From Allohoeflea poritis (GTDB lineage Bacteria; Pseudomonadota; Alphaproteobacteria; Rhizobiales; Rhizobiaceae), in contig NZ_JAPJZH010000004.1 of the NCBI RefSeq assembly GCF_027889715.1, forward strand, positions 248,001-312,000: 64,000 nucleotides of DNA, written 5' to 3'. The position numbers and the translations under genes were made by a program. Shown here in pieces: positions 1-8,800 of this stretch (the first letter of the stretch is position 1; each line of letters starts with the position of its first letter). Below the pieces are notes generated by a model. It ran no database searches. It was given only the letters and a program-made list of their open reading frames with translations, and was not told the DNA's origin.

Positions 1-9
1 ATCGCGGCG

Positions 10-1626
10 TCAGTGCCTGAAATGGCGCATGCCGGTCAGCACCATGGCGATGCCGGCCTCGTCGGCGGCCTTGATGACCTCGTCGTCGCGCATGGAACCG
101 CCGGGCTGGATGACCGAGGTCGCGCCCGCTTCAATGGCCGATAGAAGGCCGTCGGCGAAGGGGAAGAAAGCGTCGGATGCCACGGCGGAACCCTTTGTCA
201 GCGGCTCCGAAAGCCCTTGCGCCTCGGCAGCGTCCTGCGCCTTGCGGGCAGCAATCCTGGCCGAATCCACGCGGCTCATCTGACCGGCGCCAATGCCGAC
301 GGTCGCACCGTCCTTGACGTAAACAATAGCATTGGACTTGACGTGTTTGGCGACGCGGAACGCGAATTTGAGATCGTCCAGTTCCGCCGCGGATGGCCCG
401 CGCTGCGTCACCACTTTCAGGTCAAGATCGTCGACAACGCCATTGTCGCGCGATTGCACCAGCAGGCCGCCGGAAACTGTACTGGCGGTCAGCCCGGCGG
501 CGCGGGGGTCCGGCAGGTCGCCCGTCGTCAGAAGGCGCAGGTTCTTCTTTGCCGCGATGATGGCTTTTGCCTCGTCGGTGACCTCCGGCGCGATGATGAC
601 TTCGGTGAAGACCTTGACCACCTCTTCGGCGGTTGCCGCATCGAGAATGCCGTTGAAGGCCACGATGCCGCCGAAGGCCGAGACCGGATCGCACGCCAGT
701 GCCTTGTGATAGGCGCCGAGCAGGTCTTCGCCCATCCCGACGCCGCACGGGTTCGCATGTTTGATGATGGCGCAGGCGGCGCCCTTGTCCGGTGCGAACT
801 CGGCAACCAGTTCGAAGGCGGCGTCGGTATCGTTGATATTGTTGTAGGAAAGCTGCTTTCCCTGATGCAGGGTTGCGGTGGCGACGCCCGGCCGGTTCTC
901 GCCACTCACGTAAAAGCCCGCCGTCTGGTGCGGGTTCTCGCCATAGCGCATGACGTCTTTCAAGGTTCCCGCGACGGCGCGGTGTCGGGGATTTTCGATA
1001 GCAAGTTCGTCGGCAAACCAATTGGAAATCGCCGCATCGTAGGCAGCGGTGCGCGCATAGGCTCGGGCCGCCATTTGCTGGCGGAAGGGATATGAAACGG
1101 AGCCGTTGCGTTCTTCGAGTTCGGCAATGACGGCATCGTAGTCGGCAGGATCGGTGACGACCGTGACATAGGCGTGGTTCTTCGCCGCGGCGCGGATCAT
1201 GGCCGGGCCGCCAATGTCTATGTTCTCGACTGTGGTCGGATAGTCGCCGCCGGCAGCCCGCACATCCTCGAATGGGTAGAGATTGATAACGGCGATATCG
1301 ATGGCGGCAATGTCGTTGGCCTCCATGGCCGTGCGGTGGTCGTCATCATCGCGGATCGCCAGCAGGCCGCCATGCACGCCGGGATGCAACGTCTTGACGC
1401 GGCCGTCCATGATTTCGGGAAAGCCCGTCAGTTCCGATACGTCGCGCACCGCAATACCGGCATCCGCGATCGCCGCCGCCGTTCCGCCCGTCGAGACCAG
1501 TTCGATGCCGCGTTCCGACAGCGCGGCGGCGAAGGCGACGAGGCCGGTCTTGTCGGAAACCGACAAAAGGGCGCGTCTCGGCGTGACCAGTTCGGGTGCG
1601 GGAATTTTTTTGGAGGCAACGGCCAT
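10..1626 (-). CDS. purH: Bifunctional AICAR formyltransferase / IMP cyclohydrolase PurH
   Basis: PurH carries out the last two steps of de novo purine synthesis in the cytoplasm: formylation of AICAR with 10-formyl-THF, then ring closure to IMP. The 538-residue product has the usual family length. An N-terminal MGS-like domain opens with [13 protein letters not shown], and the C-terminal transformylase domain contains RYGENPHQ and IKHANPCG. I chose the ATG at 1626 because AGGAG lies just upstream and the protein then starts as in related alphaproteobacteria; a longer reading to 1716 would add about 30 unconserved residues. It is the last gene of the minus-strand run htpX-rsmB-heparinase-purH. 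Confidence 0.97.
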   Translation of the reverse strand: MAVASKKIPAPELVTPRRALLSVSDKTGLVAFAAALSERGIELVSTGGTAAAIADAGIAVRDVSELTGFPEIMDGRVKTLHPGVHGGLLAIRDDDDHRTAMEANDIAAIDIAVINLYPFEDVRAAGGDYPTTVENIDIGGPAMIRAAAKNHAYVTVVTDPADYDAVIAELEERNGSVSYPFRQQMAARAYARTAAYDAAISNWFADELAIENPRHRAVAGTLKDVMRYGENPHQTAGFYVSGENRPGVATATLHQGKQLSYNNINDTDAAFELVAEFAPDKGAACAIIKHANPCGVGMGEDLLGAYHKALACDPVSAFGGIVAFNGILDAATAEEVVKVFTEVIIAPEVTDEAKAIIAAKKNLRLLTTGDLPDPRAAGLTASTVSGGLLVQSRDNGVVDDLDLKVVTQRGPSAAELDDLKFAFRVAKHVKSNAIVYVKDGATVGIGAGQMSRVDSARIAARKAQDAAEAQGLSEPLTKGSAVASDAFFPFADGLLSAIEAGATSVIQPGGSMRDDEVIKAADEAGIAMVLTGMRHFRH

Positions 1627-1773
1627 TTCGGGCTCCTGGAAGGTCCAAGACGTGACGGAGGGCGCCATCGGCGCATGTCCGGTCGTATCGGGTGGATTGT
1701 GCCGTCCGCCTAGCATAGGGAGCCTTGAGATAAAACAGCTAAGCGTGAGTGATTTTCCGGCAACCGGCCTGTG

Positions 1774-3483
1774 TCAGCCTTTCCTGGCCTTGGGAACGGT
1801 GCGCACCATGCTCCAGCTGACCTCGGACTGCTGGGCGATAATGAAATGCAGGCAGATCTGCTGGGAACGGCGTGGGCCGGCGAGGTCGGCGAAAAAGATG
1901 TCGTCCTCGATCTCCGCACCTACGTCCGGCGAGAAGAATGTCCAGATCTCGCCGTCCGGCGCGGTCAGCACGATATCGTTGTTGTTGTCGCGGGAGATGG
2001 CGATCTTGGGATGGACGTGGAAGCGGATGACGGCAGGCGTCTCTCCGTCGATCAGCAGCTTGTGGTTCGCCGATTTGGCGATGCGGTCGCGGCCGGTCAC
2101 CATATTGCCGTCAGCGCTGAGCTGAACCGAGCGCTCGTGAATCAGTCCGAACAGTTCCGAATAGCCATCGTGGCGCGCAATGAATCCTTGGCGTCCATCG
2201 GCTTCATCCCGGCGCTCGAGGTCGACTTTTTGCGGACCGTTGGTGACGATCGGCCCCAGGAAGCTGGAACCCGAAATGGTCGCCGAGGAGGTGTCGTCGA
2301 CGACAAGGGTCGAATGGGCCGCCGTCGCGCGGGCGAGCCGCCGGTATTCCGCGTGATAGAAGGCCGGCGATCCGGCATTGACGATGAAACGGTGGTGACC
2401 GGACGACAGTTCGAAGGACAGGCATCCGGCATGTGCGGTCGCCGAAAGCTCGCCGGCCGGATAGGGACCGGTGTCAGCAATGATGACCGTGTTATGGTTG
2501 GACAGGCGCTGATAGTTCATCTGCGGCGTGGTTCGTGGCGGTTCGCCGGTCGATTCATCATAGCGAAGCACCGACAGGAGCCGGTCGGCCGGTTGCGCGG
2601 TGCAACCGTTGAACAGTGCCAGCGTTCCATCCACATGGCGGAAGAAGCGCAGCGCCTGGAACATCCGGTCGATGCTGGAAACCAGCCCTTTCGGCGGCGT
2701 CTGGCCGAGATTGAGATAGGTCTGGCGCAACGGCAGCATATCGGCAAGCAGCGTCATCGCAACCTGCGGATTGCGCGAGATGTGCCCCCCGTCAGGCAGG
2801 ATCTGCTTGTCGATTTCCTGATCGAGATACCGGGCCGCATGGCGGATCGCGGTCGGCGTGGCCGGAAGGGCCAGCGTCGCCATGGCGAGCGCGATGCGCA
2901 CACGAAAGCGCTTTTCCCCGTCGCGCATGGCCGGAGCGATTTTCCTCAGATAGCGGATCTGCAGCGCCAGGCTGCGGATAAAGCGCCGGTAGAAACCGCG
3001 ATCCTGATTCTTCAGAATGATCGGCGAATGCGAAAGCCAGGCGATCACGCGTTGCGCCGTGACATTGGCATCCCAGCCGACACCGGAATAGCGGCGGCCC
3101 CAGATGTTGATCCAGTCTTCGGTCAGCGTGCGGGCATCGGCGAATGACTGCTCGGTATTGGCGGCACGCAGATGGCGCAGCCAGCGAAAACTGTGCAGCA
3201 TCTCGTCAAAGCCGAGCGAAGGGCCGGTATACATGAAAGGCGATTCATTGTCGGTTTCCAGAACACGCCCCGCGAGCGGAAACCGGCCCTGATGGATCTC
3301 GTGCGCGATATAGGGATCTGCGATCCGCAGATCCGTGGGCGCGACGACCAGTCGGTCTGGAGACGAGCCCATGAAACGCCACGGGCTTGCGCGGCCGACA
3401 GCAATCTGGCGGGAAACCCGGCGCCAGCTTTCACGGAAATACAGTGGCAAAAACTGCCGGAAATGCAACAAAACTGCTGCCAA
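1774..3483 (-). CDS. Heparinase II/III family protein
   Basis: The 569-residue protein looks like the heparinase II/III-like family common in Rhizobiales next to purH. It has an alpha-helical N-terminal part (WINIWGRRYSGVGWDANVTAQR near residues 125-145, then LPDGGHISRNPQ) and a beta-rich C-terminal part with HNTVIIADTG and RFIVNAGSP followed by HSTLVVDDT. Family members include polysaccharide lyases, but the substrate of this purH-linked subgroup is not established, and a role in envelope or exopolysaccharide metabolism is inference. No classical signal peptide is visible at the chosen start. It lies 147 bp upstream of purH and 94 bp downstream of rsmB on the same strand. Confidence 0.88.
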   Translation of the reverse strand: MAAVLLHFRQFLPLYFRESWRRVSRQIAVGRASPWRFMGSSPDRLVVAPTDLRIADPYIAHEIHQGRFPLAGRVLETDNESPFMYTGPSLGFDEMLHSFRWLRHLRAANTEQSFADARTLTEDWINIWGRRYSGVGWDANVTAQRVIAWLSHSPIILKNQDRGFYRRFIRSLALQIRYLRKIAPAMRDGEKRFRVRIALAMATLALPATPTAIRHAARYLDQEIDKQILPDGGHISRNPQVAMTLLADMLPLRQTYLNLGQTPPKGLVSSIDRMFQALRFFRHVDGTLALFNGCTAQPADRLLSVLRYDESTGEPPRTTPQMNYQRLSNHNTVIIADTGPYPAGELSATAHAGCLSFELSSGHHRFIVNAGSPAFYHAEYRRLARATAAHSTLVVDDTSSATISGSSFLGPIVTNGPQKVDLERRDEADGRQGFIARHDGYSELFGLIHERSVQLSADGNMVTGRDRIAKSANHKLLIDGETPAVIRFHVHPKIAISRDNNNDIVLTAPDGEIWTFFSPDVGAEIEDDIFFADLAGPRRSQQICLHFIIAQQSEVSWSMVRTVPKARKG

Positions 3484-3577
3484 TTCTAGTCCCCGTACAC
3501 CCCATTACTGAGGCCCCTTCGCGCGACTATAGCATAACACCCAAATGACCGCAGACATAAATTTGGCGTGTCAACAG

Positions 3578-4897
3578 TCATCCCATCCGCATGAGGACGG
3601 AGGCAAAAAACCCGTCCATTCCCGATAGTTGCGGTGTTTCGCATTCGAGCATGGCCGGATGGGTGCGGACGTCTCCGCTCGCGGTTATGGCGAATTCGAG
3701 GCCCTGTAGACCGATCGTCTCGACGGGCTTGCGTGAGATTTCCGGCAGCGAACTCAGCACGCGTTCGACCATATTTTCCCCCTCGCGCGGATCGAGGGAG
3801 CAATTTGAGAAAACCACCATGCCGCCCGGACGTATCAGCGTCACGGCATGGCGCAGCATGCGCTCTTGCAGCTCGGAGAGCTTGTCTATGTCGGCGGGGC
3901 TCTTGGTCCACGGAATATCCGGATGGCGGCGGACCGTTCCGGTCGAGGAGCAGGGCGCGTCAAGCAAAACGGCGTCGAATGCCTCGTCCGGCCGCCATTT
4001 CAGCAGATCGGTCTGGACGATCTCGGCCTCAAGCTTGAGGCGGTCCAGGTTCTCGGCCAGGCGTCGCAGACGGTTCCGCGAAAGGTCGACAGCAGTCACC
4101 CGGGCGCCGGCGGCGACCAGTTGCGCAGTCTTTCCGCCGGGTGCGGCGCACAGGTCGGCGACCCGAACACCGGCCAGATTGCCGAACAATTGGGCGGGGA
4201 TCGAGGCGGCGGCATCTTGCACCCACCATTCGCCTTCGGCAAAACCCGGCAATTGGGTAATCGGCCCTTCAAAGGGTCTGAGCCGGACGCTGCCCGTCGG
4301 CAGGAAAATACCGCCGAGACGTTCGGCCCAGCCCCGGGGGTCGCTTTTGACGGTAATGTCTATCGGCGGAGCCAGTGCCTGGGCCGCGAGGATTTTATCC
4401 GCATCCGCGCCATATGCCTCCTGCAGGCGTTCGTAAAACCAGGGAGGAGCATTGACCGTCTTTGCCTCCATTTGCGGCAGGAGGCCGGATTTTTCGCGGA
4501 TCAGGCGGCGAAGCACCGCATTGACGAGCGCCGTATAGCGGCGGTTGCGCGGATCGCGGCTCGCCTGTTCCACGGCCAGGTCGACTGCCGCGTGGTCCGG
4601 CGTATCGAGATAGAGGATCTGGGCCGCGCCGACCGTCAAAACGTGAGACAGGGCGCGTGCGCCGCCCGGCAGGGGACGATTCACCAGCCGTGCCAGCATG
4701 GCCTCGATAACCGGCAGCTGCCGCAATGCGGACAACAGGATGGCGCGAACCAGGGCCTGATCGGCGGGTTCGAGATTGCGGAAAGCCGGATTGCCGCCGG
4801 ACGGATCGAGCAGCCCGTCGAGCGGCGTCTTCTTGTCGACGACGGCGGCGAGAAGCTTGGCGGCCGCCTGACGCGCCTCGAGACCCGGTTTGACCAT
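3578..4897 (-). CDS. rsmB: RsmB/NOP family rRNA (cytosine-C5) methyltransferase
   Basis: This SAM-dependent RNA methyltransferase is predicted to make m5C in 16S rRNA. The 439-residue product has an N-terminal NusB-like helical domain (about 1-140) followed by a Rossmann methyltransferase domain. SAM-binding motif I is in VADLCAAPGGKTAQL. Two catalytic cysteines are visible: LLDAPCSSTG and FSNCSLDPREGEN. The ATG at 4897 was chosen because it clears the end of htpX by 38 bp and removes a basic, unconserved 29-residue extension. The GGAGGG before it is unusually close to the start, so a nearby alternative start is possible. Confidence 0.93.
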   Translation of the reverse strand: MVKPGLEARQAAAKLLAAVVDKKTPLDGLLDPSGGNPAFRNLEPADQALVRAILLSALRQLPVIEAMLARLVNRPLPGGARALSHVLTVGAAQILYLDTPDHAAVDLAVEQASRDPRNRRYTALVNAVLRRLIREKSGLLPQMEAKTVNAPPWFYERLQEAYGADADKILAAQALAPPIDITVKSDPRGWAERLGGIFLPTGSVRLRPFEGPITQLPGFAEGEWWVQDAAASIPAQLFGNLAGVRVADLCAAPGGKTAQLVAAGARVTAVDLSRNRLRRLAENLDRLKLEAEIVQTDLLKWRPDEAFDAVLLDAPCSSTGTVRRHPDIPWTKSPADIDKLSELQERMLRHAVTLIRPGGMVVFSNCSLDPREGENMVERVLSSLPEISRKPVETIGLQGLEFAITASGDVRTHPAMLECETPQLSGMDGFFASVLMRMG

Positions 4898-4935
4898 CCC
4901 TCCGTCGCCTGCGTTGTGGACGGTTTTCGGCCGGC

Positions 4936-5895
4936 TCACGACCAGGGGCCCTTGGGTTCCCGTTTGCCGCCGTTTCGGCCCCATGGGCCGCCATGCGTTT
5001 CCGGCTGGTGTTCCTGCGGATCCGGTCCGGGCATGTTGACATCATCGCCCTGACCGCTGAACTCGGCCTCCATCTGCCGGAGGGCGGCGATCCGGTTCTC
5101 CGTTGCCGGGTGGGTGGAGAACAGCCCGTCCATGCGCTGGCCCGACAGCGGATTGATGATGAACATGTGGGCGGTTGCCGGATTGCGTTCGGCATCTTCA
5201 TTGACAATACGGGGTGCGCTGCCGGCGATCTTGGCGAGTGCGGAGGCCAGCCACATCGGATGGCCGCAGATTTCAGCGCCGCCGCGGTCGGCGGCATATT
5301 CACGCGTCCGGCTGACTGCCATCTGGACAACCGCGGCTGCCAGGGGCGCAAGGATCATGGCGGCGAGCATGCCGATCAGGCCGAGCGGATTGTTGCGGCC
5401 GCCCCGGAAGAAAAAGGCGAAATTGCCGAGCATGGAAATCGCACCGGCAAGCGTCGCGGTGATTGTCATGGTCAGCGTGTCGCGATGCTTCACATGGGCA
5501 AGCTCATGCGCCATGACGCCGGCGACTTCCTCATGGGTCAGGCGGTGCAGCAGGCCCGTGGTCGCGGCAACGGCCGCGTTTTCCGGATTGCGGCCGGTGG
5601 CAAAGGCATTGGGTTGATCGTTCTTGATCAGATAGACCTTCGGCATGGGCAGATCGGCGCGCTCCGCCAGCTGCCGGACGATACCGTAGAATTCCGGCGC
5701 CGAGCGCTCGTCCACTTCCTTGGCGTGGTGCATGCGCAGCACCATCTTGTCCGCATTCCAATAGGAAAACAGGTTCATCGCGGCGGCTATGGCAAGCGCA
5801 ATAAGCATGCCGCCAGTGCCGCCGATCAGAAATCCGATCGCCATGAACAGCGCCGTCATGAACGCAAGCAGCATTGCTGTCCGCACCAGATTCAT
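4936..5895 (-). CDS. htpX: Membrane zinc metalloprotease HtpX
   Basis: HtpX is an inner-membrane M48 protease for quality control of membrane proteins. The 319-residue product begins with two adjacent membrane segments (about 4-24 and 29-47). The zinc motif HELAH is at residues 130-134, two further hydrophobic segments follow (about 145-162 and 172-192), and the third zinc ligand is expected in [13 protein letters not shown] polar proline/glycine-rich tail ends the protein. The start at 5895 has GGAG eight bases upstream; the upstream in-frame ATG lacks such support. It is divergent from the SdhAF4-type gene. Confidence 0.95.
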   Translation of the reverse strand: MNLVRTAMLLAFMTALFMAIGFLIGGTGGMLIALAIAAAMNLFSYWNADKMVLRMHHAKEVDERSAPEFYGIVRQLAERADLPMPKVYLIKNDQPNAFATGRNPENAAVAATTGLLHRLTHEEVAGVMAHELAHVKHRDTLTMTITATLAGAISMLGNFAFFFRGGRNNPLGLIGMLAAMILAPLAAAVVQMAVSRTREYAADRGGAEICGHPMWLASALAKIAGSAPRIVNEDAERNPATAHMFIINPLSGQRMDGLFSTHPATENRIAALRQMEAEFSGQGDDVNMPGPDPQEHQPETHGGPWGRNGGKREPKGPWS

Positions 5896-5996
5896 GCCAT
5901 GTACTCCATTGTCGGGGCGGTGGGTCAACCGTCATTACTCCCTATATGTTGGGAGTGGCAATCGATAGTTCAATGTGCGCACGGGCCGGTGGTGTC

Positions 5997-6233
5997 ATGG
6001 GTGATAAATCTCCTTCCGAAACGGAAATCCGAGACGATACGGACTTTCCGGAAACGAAGCGTCGTTTCGAGGATCTGCCGCCGGCGGCACAGCGCGCGCT
6101 GCAGGAAGCCGAGGCGCGCCGATTGGCGCGTGGCGCGGATAAAAAACAGCCCAGGGAGATCGGTGGCCGTGGCGGCGAGGACCCGGCCCGCTTTGGAGAC
6201 TGGGAAATCGACGGCCGCGCCATCGACTTTTGA
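5997..6233 (+). CDS. DUF1674 / SdhAF4-type succinate dehydrogenase assembly factor
   Basis: The 78-residue polar protein ends in the hallmark DUF1674 tail GRGGEDPARFGDWEIDGR followed by AIDF. Mitochondrial homologues (Sdh8/SdhAF4) bind flavinylated SdhA and protect it before assembly of complex II; the same role here is inference by family. The N-terminal half is charged and probably disordered. The start is uncertain: ATG 5997 gives a compact protein but has only a weak GGTGG upstream, and ATG 5973 in the same frame is an alternative. It is divergent from htpX. Confidence 0.85.
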   Translation: MGDKSPSETEIRDDTDFPETKRRFEDLPPAAQRALQEAEARRLARGADKKQPREIGGRGGEDPARFGDWEIDGRAIDF

Positions 6234-6668
6234 ACCCGGCGGCAACGGGCGCCTGTTAACCTCGCATTAACCATGTCGGCACAGGCGCCGCCCGCTGCGT
6301 CCGCGTGATCCTGTTTCAGCGACCGGATTAACCTTTGGGCAATGTCGATCCGATACACCTGATGACATTGGATATTTAGATCAGTCGATAATGGCGGGAA
6401 GCAGTCCCGCATATGTTCAAAAGTCTATTGCGAAACAGTCATTGAGGTTCCCGCAGGCAACAAACAGAGCCGAAAACCAGATACAGTTGTACCGAGATAT
6501 ATTTTGCAGCCCGGAATGATGGGTCCCGGGATGCGGTTACACAAGGTCCTTTGCGGCCGAAAATCCTGAGAGCAAGTGTATTCCTGCAGACGCGGTCGCT
6601 TCGGCGCAGTATGCGTGCGGTGGATGCATCGGGGCGAATGTTCTTCAGAGCTAAGGAGTTAGCTGAAG
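6234..6668. other. 435-bp intergenic leader of the first TadG-like gene
   Basis: No convincing gene is visible. The stretch contains a perfect CtrA-type box at 6256-6271 and an AAGGAG ribosome-binding site close to the ATG at 6669. I see no tRNA, riboswitch or clear terminator. The length is similar to the leaders of the two downstream paralogues. Confidence 0.6.
6256..6271 (+). promoter_or_regulatory. Candidate CtrA-binding box
   Basis: The sequence TTAACCTCGCATTAAC fits the alphaproteobacterial CtrA consensus TTAA-N7-TTAAC exactly. It lies directly after the SdhAF4-type gene and about 400 bp upstream of the first TadG-like gene. CtrA control of pilus genes is known in Caulobacter; control here is inference. 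Confidence 0.5.
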
Positions 6669-8291
6669 ATGAACATCGATTCCGTTATTCCCACATGCCG
6701 TCGCCTGACAGGGGACCGGCGCGGCAATTTCACAATGATATTCGGTCTTGGCGTCGCGGTCATATTTCTGGCGGCGGGCGTTGCCGTGGACTATTCGACC
6801 GCGCTGATGAACAAGACCCGGGTCAACAATGCGCTGGACGCCGCAACGCTGGCGACGGCACGGGCTATTGCCTCCGGTGACGTCGATCCAGGCGTTGCCG
6901 ATGAAGCCGAGGACTATCTGGAAGCTGTGTTCATAGCCAATCTGGGTGTCGACGATCTCGACGCAAGCAACTATTCGCTCGACAGCATCACGATCAATAC
7001 AACCGACCAGTCGGTTGCCGCCACGGCAAGCATTGCACAGCAATTCAAACTCCTGCAGGTCGGATCGAGCGAAGATACGATAACGGTGTCCAGTTCCTCG
7101 GCGGTCAGCTACGGCGTGTCCGACATCGAAGTGGCCATGGTGCTTGATGTGACCGGATCGATGAGAGGCACCAAGTTGTCAGCGCTTGAAGATGCGGCGG
7201 AGCTTGCGGTCAAGGATCTGTTGAGCATCAACACCGACGCGAAGGATTATGTGCGCATAAGCCTTGTCCCCTATGCGATCGGGGTCAATGTCGGTCCCGA
7301 CCTTCAGCAATATGTCTATGCCGATGCCTATTGCGAAACGAGCGATGCGCCGACCTATAGCGCCTCGCTCCATTCGAATACCGGCGTTGCCTATGACTGG
7401 GCGACCTTTCAGGCCAACAATGCATCGTGTGACGGCGGGTCCGCGTTTCTCGATGAGGATCAGGGTATCCGGTTTGCCGGCGGCTTTCGGTTCGGCGGTG
7501 GCGCCGGAATCGGAAGCAGCTACGGCTTTGACGGCTACACCTTTGGCGACGCCCATGTCTATCTGGCAAAAAAAGGCGGCGGAAGCGGCGACGACGACGA
7601 CAGCGACGACAGTTGGGATTTCGTCACCGAAAGCGACGGCACGAACTCAGACTATTGTGCATCCGACCGCAAGGCGCCGGCCAGCGGCGGGACCTCCTAC
7701 CAGTACACGGACGCCAACCCGTCCTACGGCATGATCAGTCGCGACGCCCGGCTGGAGGAGGATTACTGCCCCGACTCCGAGATCATCACACTGACCAGCA
7801 ACGAGACCACACTGACGGATGCAATCAGTGCCTTTACGGCAAACGGATATACGGCCGGGCATATCGGATTGCAGTGGGGCTGGTACACGATTTCCCATGA
7901 CTGGGCGAGCTTTATGCCGACCGGCTCTGAACCGGGCGACCACAAGGATCCGGATGCGGAAATCGCCAAATACATCATCATGATGACCGACGGCGTTTTC
8001 AACACCGCCTATGCCGATGTGGAATCGGACGGTTTCAAGACCGGTAAGCAGTCAACGCGGTCCTATACGCATTTCGATGCGCTGTGCACGGCGATCAAGA
8101 ACGACGACATCACGATCTTCTCGATCGGGTTTCAGCTTTCCAATTCCACGGCACAGGACGCGCTGGACAATTGCGCCACGGACGATACTGCCAACGTGAC
8201 CTATTACTACGACGTCGACAGCGCCTCGGAACTGGAGGATACGTTCCGGGAAATCGCCGCGACGATCCAGAGCCTGCGGCTGACGCACTAG
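6669..8291 (+). CDS. TadG-like protein with von Willebrand A domain, paralogue 1
   Basis: The 540-residue protein starts with a Tad/Flp-pilus type N-terminus: a short basic cytoplasmic end, GNFTMIFGLG, and one membrane segment (about 22-44). It then has the conserved NNALDAATLATARA stretch and a vWA domain with MIDAS motif DVTGS at residues 160-164. Proteins of this class are anchored in the inner membrane with the vWA domain outside and are linked to tight-adherence pili, but no other tad gene is in the window, so the exact role is unknown. A variable central loop contains a Gly/Phe-rich stretch and an acidic run (GDDDDSDDSW). AAGGAG precedes the start. It is the first of three tandem paralogues. 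Confidence 0.85.
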   Translation: MNIDSVIPTCRRLTGDRRGNFTMIFGLGVAVIFLAAGVAVDYSTALMNKTRVNNALDAATLATARAIASGDVDPGVADEAEDYLEAVFIANLGVDDLDASNYSLDSITINTTDQSVAATASIAQQFKLLQVGSSEDTITVSSSSAVSYGVSDIEVAMVLDVTGSMRGTKLSALEDAAELAVKDLLSINTDAKDYVRISLVPYAIGVNVGPDLQQYVYADAYCETSDAPTYSASLHSNTGVAYDWATFQANNASCDGGSAFLDEDQGIRFAGGFRFGGGAGIGSSYGFDGYTFGDAHVYLAKKGGGSGDDDDSDDSWDFVTESDGTNSDYCASDRKAPASGGTSYQYTDANPSYGMISRDARLEEDYCPDSEIITLTSNETTLTDAISAFTANGYTAGHIGLQWGWYTISHDWASFMPTGSEPGDHKDPDAEIAKYIIMMTDGVFNTAYADVESDGFKTGKQSTRSYTHFDALCTAIKNDDITIFSIGFQLSNSTAQDALDNCATDDTANVTYYYDVDSASELEDTFREIAATIQSLRLTH

Positions 8292-8800
8292 CCGCGCAGC
8301 GGCCTGATTGAGACTTTGGTTCAGGGAGCGGCGCCCTAAAATACTCGCCGCTTCCGGCCCGATACACGAAAAAGGAAGCATATCTGCCCCTATAGGTAGT
8401 ATTTCCGGTGTAAACAATAATTAAGTGTATCCATAAAGCCTGTGTTCAGCATATGGCTTGAAGATTGCCGGTTAAAGCACCCTTTGGCCGGCGCATTAAC
8501 CATTGTGCAATCTTCAAAACAACAATGGGTCCCCGTGCAGGTGTAGTGCGGCCGATGAGCGGCCACACGCAACTGCATCGGAAGCAGGTATCTGCGGTCG
8601 CCGACATTCATGCGGAATGAGACGGGCGTCCGGTTGGGGTCCTAGTGGTAGTCGGGTCGCGGCAATGATGGGTTGGCCGCGCAGTCCGGATACAGGCAAC
8701 TCCCAAACAGATCGTCGAGGCCCTGGGCCACTGCTTCAGGCCGACGCCGAACAGCAATCATTGCTGCGCGGATGACGGTTTCGAAAAGGGGGTAGCAACG
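8292..8800. other. 509-bp intergenic leader of the second TadG-like gene
   Basis: No supported gene. It holds a CtrA-like sequence at 8410-8424 (GTAA-N7-TTAA, one mismatch), a further TTAACC half-site near 8496, and an AGGGGG ribosome-binding site before the ATG at 8801. Short reading frames here have no recognisable features. Confidence 0.5.
8410..8424 (+). promoter_or_regulatory. CtrA-like box with one mismatch
   Basis: GTAAACAATAATTAA matches TTAA-N7-TTAA except for its first base. It lies about 390 bp upstream of paralogue 2, a distance close to that of the perfect box from paralogue 1 (about 400 bp). On its own the match is weak. Confidence 0.25.

Noticed and set aside
1771-3147. Long plus-strand frame opposite the heparinase-family gene
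   Set aside because: It is antisense to a well-supported gene, has Arg/Gly/His-rich composition typical of the complementary frame and shows no domain.
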